A DNA stretch of 64,000 nt from Scytalidium lignicola. Taxonomy: Eukaryota; Ascomycota; Leotiomycetes. The notes beneath the pieces are model-generated. The model saw nothing but the letters and a program-made list of their open reading frames with translations, searched no databases and was not told the origin of the DNA. The stretch is taken from the NCBI GenBank assembly GCA_002812745.2, contig NCSJ02000105.1, positions 62,001 through 126,000 on the forward strand. The letters run 5' to 3'. Every line of letters starts with the position of its first letter. Position 1 is the first letter of the stretch. Shown piece by piece: positions 59,877 through 64,000 of the stretch. Position numbers and translations under genes: made by a program.

Positions 59877-61030
59877 GGCTGACTATCACAACATAATTCA
59901 CATAGAATATATGATCCGTTTAGAAATACCTTAGAGTTTAGCCAAGAGCTCATATTATCAAGGGCATTTTCGGCGGTGTTAATGGTGAGGAAGACTCAAA
60001 ACGAATTGGATCAGACCGGATTTTGGGATAAATCCGAATCCCGTTCAAAACTTCCGATTGGAAAATTGTAAGGATCCACCCGTTAGTCATCAAATCCGAA
60101 ATTCTAAGTTAACTTTATTTATAGACACTGAAAATGATTTTTAATCAAAAGAGTTATAGAAGTTACTATATTCTATATCGAAAGTAAAATTTATAGTTAA
60201 ATCATAATTATCGTGTAGAAAATTAACTGCAGAATTTTGTGGGGGTGTGCTATTGGTATGTGCGATCAGGACATGCAGTTGTAAAGTGTGCTAAATCTCA
60301 TAACAGAGCTTAAGAGCAATGAGCTGGCTAATAGGATGCCGCTGCACTATCCCCCGGTCTGAACCTGGTATTGCAGTCTATAGTCTACTATCATTTCAAA
60401 GGCAGCATTCTGTGGAGGCGCGATTGTAGGGACTGCCTGTGACGCTAATTCTAGGTATAATTGCTCTGTTGTACCACCTGTATGATGGCAATAAGTGATT
60501 GACAGATAGAGCCATTTAAAGTAAGGTTAGGTTAATTTCGTGTGCTTAATTTTACGTGAACGGATGAGGCGGTGGCGGATGGAGTACGTCGGAAGCATGT
60601 CGGATGACGGATGACGGATGACGGACTACATCACATGTTCCCTAACAAAATACATCGCAAAACTCTAAAGGGTTTGAATAGCTAAGAAATGTTATTTTCA
60701 ACCTCGTGGCAAGATTCTAACTCTTGTGGAGACGGTTAAAAGGGTTGAACACGAATAGTGGTAGTACGATATTGATTAGATTTCTCTACCGGTAATAACG
60801 ATCTGCATTCATTTTTTGATGAGCTTTTCCTCCAACGGACCCCAGTCAAACCGGCTGTGCGTTCTCATTATACATTATTCCGCCTCCAGTATCTTCAGCT
60901 TCCGCTTCCGCTCTGGCGGTAGATGAGTCTCGATTCCCGCGCGGAGCATCATGGAGAGCCCCAGATATTTGATTTCATCGTATTTCATAAGATGGCAGTA
61001 TTTCATAATCCCATAGTTGCTACAACACTC
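59877..61030. promoter_or_regulatory. Intergenic, regulator and P450 promoters
   Basis: Near the regulator start are CGGATTT (60017-60023) and AAATCCG (60030-60036), forming an inverted repeat with a 6-bp spacer. A second AAATCCGA lies at 60092-60099. A tandem repeat of CGGATGA (3.6 copies) lies at 60601-60624. A minus-strand frame ending HLPPERKRKLKILEAE (about 60878-61000) is GC-richer than its surroundings but could not be assigned. Confidence 0.55.
60601..60624 (+). repeat. Tandem repeat (CGGATGA)3.6
   Basis: Perfect 7-bp repeat, with related CGGATGAGG and GGCGGATGG just upstream (60561-60582). Confidence 0.8.
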
Positions 61031-62595
61031 ATGTTTGCCCAAAATCACNTTTTTTCTGTGCATTGTAGCGTTATACCTTCTGAGTGTACTCTATAGCAGA
61101 TATCGGCCAGGGCTAGCCGCTATCCCAGGACCAACTCTTGCAAAATGGACTAAACTGTGGCGGCTATATGATGTTTATAGGTGTCAAGCTCATCAAACAG
61201 CGATCAGACTACATCAAAAACATGGTCCTCTCGTTCGCATTGCCCCTAATATCGTGTCTGTTGGAGATCCCAATGAGATCAAAACCATATACGGGCTGAC
61301 AGGAGCATTTACGAAGGTAAGCGACTATAATAATAGCATGAAGATACTTCTAACTGTTGTAGTCTGCATTTTATCCCATCCAAAGTATTTCATGGCAGAA
61401 AACACCTCAAATGAACCTTTTCTCAACACGCGACCCTGTCTATCACCGTGAGCAAAAGAAAAAGGTAGCAGGCGCATATAGCCTAACCAATCTTCTCGAA
61501 AATGAACCCGCTGTTGATTCATGTACCAAACTCTTCATATCTCGTCTTGACAAGTGGGCTGGTACGGGCCAAGCTGTCGATCTAGGAGCATGGCTCCAGT
61601 ACTATGCGTTTGACGTGGTGGGGGAAGTGACCTTTGCAAGGAAGCTTGGATTTCTAGAAAATGGCCAGGATGTTGACAACATGATGGGAACCATTGAGGG
61701 TATTCTTGCTTATGCTTCATTGTGTGGACAAGTTCCGGAGATGCATCCTTTGCTATTAGGAAATCCACTGTTTCCAATTCTAATTCCAGCCATGGAATCT
61801 TGGAACTCTGTGTTGACATTCACTCTTAAAGCTATCAACTCCCGTACTTCGATCAAACGTGACGGAGAGCTAGAGCTACACGATGGGGGTAAAACGGACA
61901 TGTTGTCAAGATGGGCAGCAGTAAAAAGCAAGGACCCTCTAAAAATGAGCACGCGAGACATTGTAGTACATTTGTCAACCAACGTCTTTGCTGGATCAGA
62001 TACGACTGCTATTGCCCTGCGAGCGATCATATACTTCCTGATCAAGCACCCTGAGAAATTGAGGAAGACACTTGAAGAACTCGATGCAGCCGATAGGGAA
62101 GGCAAACTCAGCGATCCTGTTTCTTATAGAGAGTCGATTGCCCATTTACCTTACAATAGCGCTGTCATGAAAGAAGCTATGCGTCTTCACCCATCTGTCG
62201 GCTTGCTCATGGAGCGACACGTCCCCGCTGGAGGAGCGCAAATATGCGGACAATATATACCCGGCGGCACTATCGTAGGTATCAATCCCTGGGTCTTGCA
62301 ACATGATCCAAATGTCTACGAAAATCCCGAGTCTTTCATCCCGGAACGGTGGTTAATTGACGACCAGGAGAAATTGGCTCGGATGGAGGTAAGCTTTCTA
62401 TCATTTGGGGCAGGATCCAGAACGTGTGTAGGTAAAAATATTAGCTTGATGGAGATGGCAAAAATTGTGCCGCAGCTGTTGAGGGAGTATACAATTGGAT
62501 TGGCAGATCCGAAGGCGGAATGGAAGACGAAAAATCATTGGTTTGTGCAGCAAACTGGCTTAAGCTGTATCCTAACGAAGCGGAAGAGAGAATAA
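61031..62595 (+). CDS. Cytochrome P450, pisatin-demethylase-like, about 505 aa
   Basis: Haem monooxygenase anchored in the endoplasmic reticulum. Exons run to 61316 and from 61363 to 62595 (46-nt intron; only the acceptor at 61362 keeps frame, giving FTKSAFYPIQSISWQKTP). The long frame has no ATG. The ATG at 61031 is one base out of frame because of an N at 61049 before a T run; if the N is not a real base, it reads MFAQNHFFLCIVALYLLSV, a normal membrane anchor. Motifs: AAIPGPTLAKW, NLFSTRDPVYHREQKKK, I-helix FAGSDTTAIALR, K-helix KEAMR, FIPERW, and the haem loop FGAGSRTCVGKN. Same broad family as the P450 at 33324 but not a close copy. It is likely part of the tailoring set; its substrate is unknown. 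Confidence 0.88.
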
Positions 62596-62880
62596 ATAAG
62601 ATGATTCAATTATATATAACCCTAGACAATGACTGCAGTACTCGCAACGCCGCATCCATTGCGACGGCACGCGGCCTTACTATAGTGAATGTGCTTCTAA
62701 AAGGATATCATGCTAGCTTTCCAGTCAGGTATTGATTCTCTGATAGTTATATTAAGAGGGAGGAAGGTAAAGAAAAGGAGCACACTATCTCCTCGTTCTG
62801 TAAGTTCACCTTCCTTCCTAGTTCCTACTCTTAAGGAATCTTAGGAGTTGCTGACTGGTTTAGGCTAGCTCAGCTAAATA
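62596..62880. other. 3' region of the P450
   Basis: Nothing recognisable beyond the P450 3' UTR. Confidence 0.4.
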
Positions 62881-63430
62881 GTAATGCTAAAAAAAGGATG
62901 CCGAAGAATCTGCCCTGGTTGGTTACGCTGTGAATGGTGAGCCTACCCAGTGTTTACGAAGTCTCGGTCAGGGCAATGTAAGTTCTATCAATGATAGAAG
63001 TAACAAATCTCACGTAGTAGAAATGTACATGGTGATGCTCGCATCAGCCTGTCAGACCACAGGATCGAGATGTAACGGGCAACTTTTTCTCATTCCAAGT
63101 TTGAGTCTCATCGAGCCATGGAAAGAATTTCCGACGAAATACTGTAAGCTTTTCTATTCAATCCTGATTAAATAGGTGACTGAACCCTCCTTCAAGACTG
63201 AGACCATATTGTTCCGGAAATGGTGGTGATTGATGGTGCCTACAACGAATGGCGGAACTTAATGTTACCTATTACATATCGATGAAATGGCCCTGAACGC
63301 TATTTTAGCTGCCTCTGTATTCCATACCTTAAGAAGTGCTAAGCAGAATCTCGTCAATGCAAGAAAACACTATGCCCAAGTAATCAATTGGTTGCTGAGC
63401 TAGGAAACTATAGTTACAATATACAGGGTG
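62881..63430 (+). pseudogene. Zn2Cys6 / fungal_trans_2-type regulator relic
   Basis: Pieces in different frames resemble one decayed regulator. Near 62900-62970, bits reminiscent of a zinc cluster (GCRRICPGWLRCE, then GEPTQCLRSLGQG in another frame). Near 63100-63175, SLSLIEPWKEFPTKYCKLF. At 63222-63280, VIDGAYNEWRNLMLPITYR, matching the usual NPWR-x-LxLPLA motif. A frameshift follows, then DEMALNAILAASVFHTLR and ARKHYAQVINWLLS before a stop, matching the ALLALSALHL and HY segments of fungal_trans_2 proteins. No intact frame exists. The 63.2-63.4 kb part is the more convincing; the zinc part is weak. It lies just downstream of the P450. Confidence 0.45.
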
Positions 63431-64000
63431 TTAAAACAGGACTTGTATTATGGTAGTTAGGCTTTGATCAGGCTTTGGTCAGGCTCAGGTTTGCTCACTC
63501 TCAACTCAGATTATAGTGGTAACAGCTTAGGTTCAAAGACGGAAATAGAAATTGGTGATGTCAAGATTCTGATATCGAACTACTTGTTCTAGTATTGCTT
63601 GCAAGACCCCAACTGTTTACCCATCTACCTCTTACAAGTAACCACCACTGTAGCTACTGTCTGTCTGACACCTCTTCACTCTGTACAACTACCACTTGAC
63701 AAAATCGGCATTCCAACCCGAGCTTTTAGGCTTTACCTTAAAATATAAAACCGACAAACTATTGAGAAGTAGTAAAATTTTATTAGTAAGTTTAGTCAAA
63801 GAAGCGATAGTTAGTGGAGAATATAGATATGCCTCTGTATTGTGCTTTTTATATGTAATCTATCCTAGGAGGGAAGATCGAAATCACATTCGAGAATGGT
63901 AATATCACTAAGGCTGTTGCAGGATTATTAGTACCGTCGTACTGCTAGTAGTAGTGTTACTACAACTTATGTTAGTATAAAACTGTGGTTCCTATTCTAA
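63431..64000. other. Intergenic to window end
   Basis: AT-rich, with short open frames only; nothing recognisable. Confidence 0.45.

Noticed and set aside
60878..61063. Minus-strand frame ending HLPPERKRKLKILEAE
   Set aside because: GC-richer and charged, but it overlaps the P450 start, includes an N and has no recognised family or upstream exon.
61317..61362. Alternative P450 acceptor at 61384
   Set aside because: It would put the next exon out of frame with NLFSTRDP; the acceptor at 61362 restores a typical P450 segment.
1..64000. tRNA, rRNA or CRISPR array
   Set aside because: No cloverleaf signatures, rRNA motifs or regularly spaced repeats were noticed by eye; a covariance-model scan was not possible here.

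Overview
The window is nuclear DNA of a filamentous ascomycete (Pezizomycotina); the class cannot be fixed from sequence alone. The evidence is many short GT-AG introns (mostly 46-60 nt), Zn2Cys6 transcription factors, a HET-domain NLR, a LaeA-type methyltransferase, pisatin-demethylase-like P450s, Hol1/DHA-type MFS transporters and a CFEM protein. Exon joins below were worked out by hand from splice consensus and reading frame. Nearly all intact genes close to a whole number of codons.

Region 1 (1-11.5 kb): the 3' part of a Zn2Cys6 regulator cut by the window edge; a HET-NB-ARC-TPR (NLR-type) gene on the minus strand broken by an in-frame TGA and a frameshift, with near-identical TPR units; a Tc1/mariner-like MITE upstream of it; a conserved hypothetical gene; and a secreted single-pass membrane protein.

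Region 2 (13.6-32.5 kb): a probable catabolic island, all on the plus strand. It holds an intronless, GC-rich, bacterial-type 4,5-dihydroxyphthalate decarboxylase-like gene, a DHA1/Hol1-like MFS transporter, a salicylate-hydroxylase-like FAD monooxygenase, a copper amine oxidase with four GATA sites in its promoter, a Zn2Cys6 activator and an IlvD/EDD sugar-acid dehydratase. Together they suggest uptake, ring hydroxylation, decarboxylation and amine or sugar-acid use under local and nitrogen control.

Region 3 (33-63.5 kb): a secondary-metabolism-like neighbourhood with tailoring genes but no polyketide, peptide or terpene synthase. It has a P450, a Baeyer-Villiger monooxygenase relic, a SnoaL-like protein, a Zn2Cys6 regulator, a NAD(P)-binding reductase, a LaeA-like methyltransferase, an O-fucosyltransferase-like protein, an O-methyltransferase relic with three in-frame stops, an NmrA-like protein, a CFEM protein, an MFS exporter, a second related Zn2Cys6 regulator, a second P450 and a Zn2Cys6 regulator relic. 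Two promoter pairs share short motifs (GGAGATTTCGGA; AAATCCGA), which suggests small local regulons. Several parts are decayed, in places by C-to-T changes, so this looks like a cluster being lost or left from a larger one.

Single Ns, often beside homopolymers, are probably assembly marks. At one P450 an N accounts for an apparent loss of the start codon.
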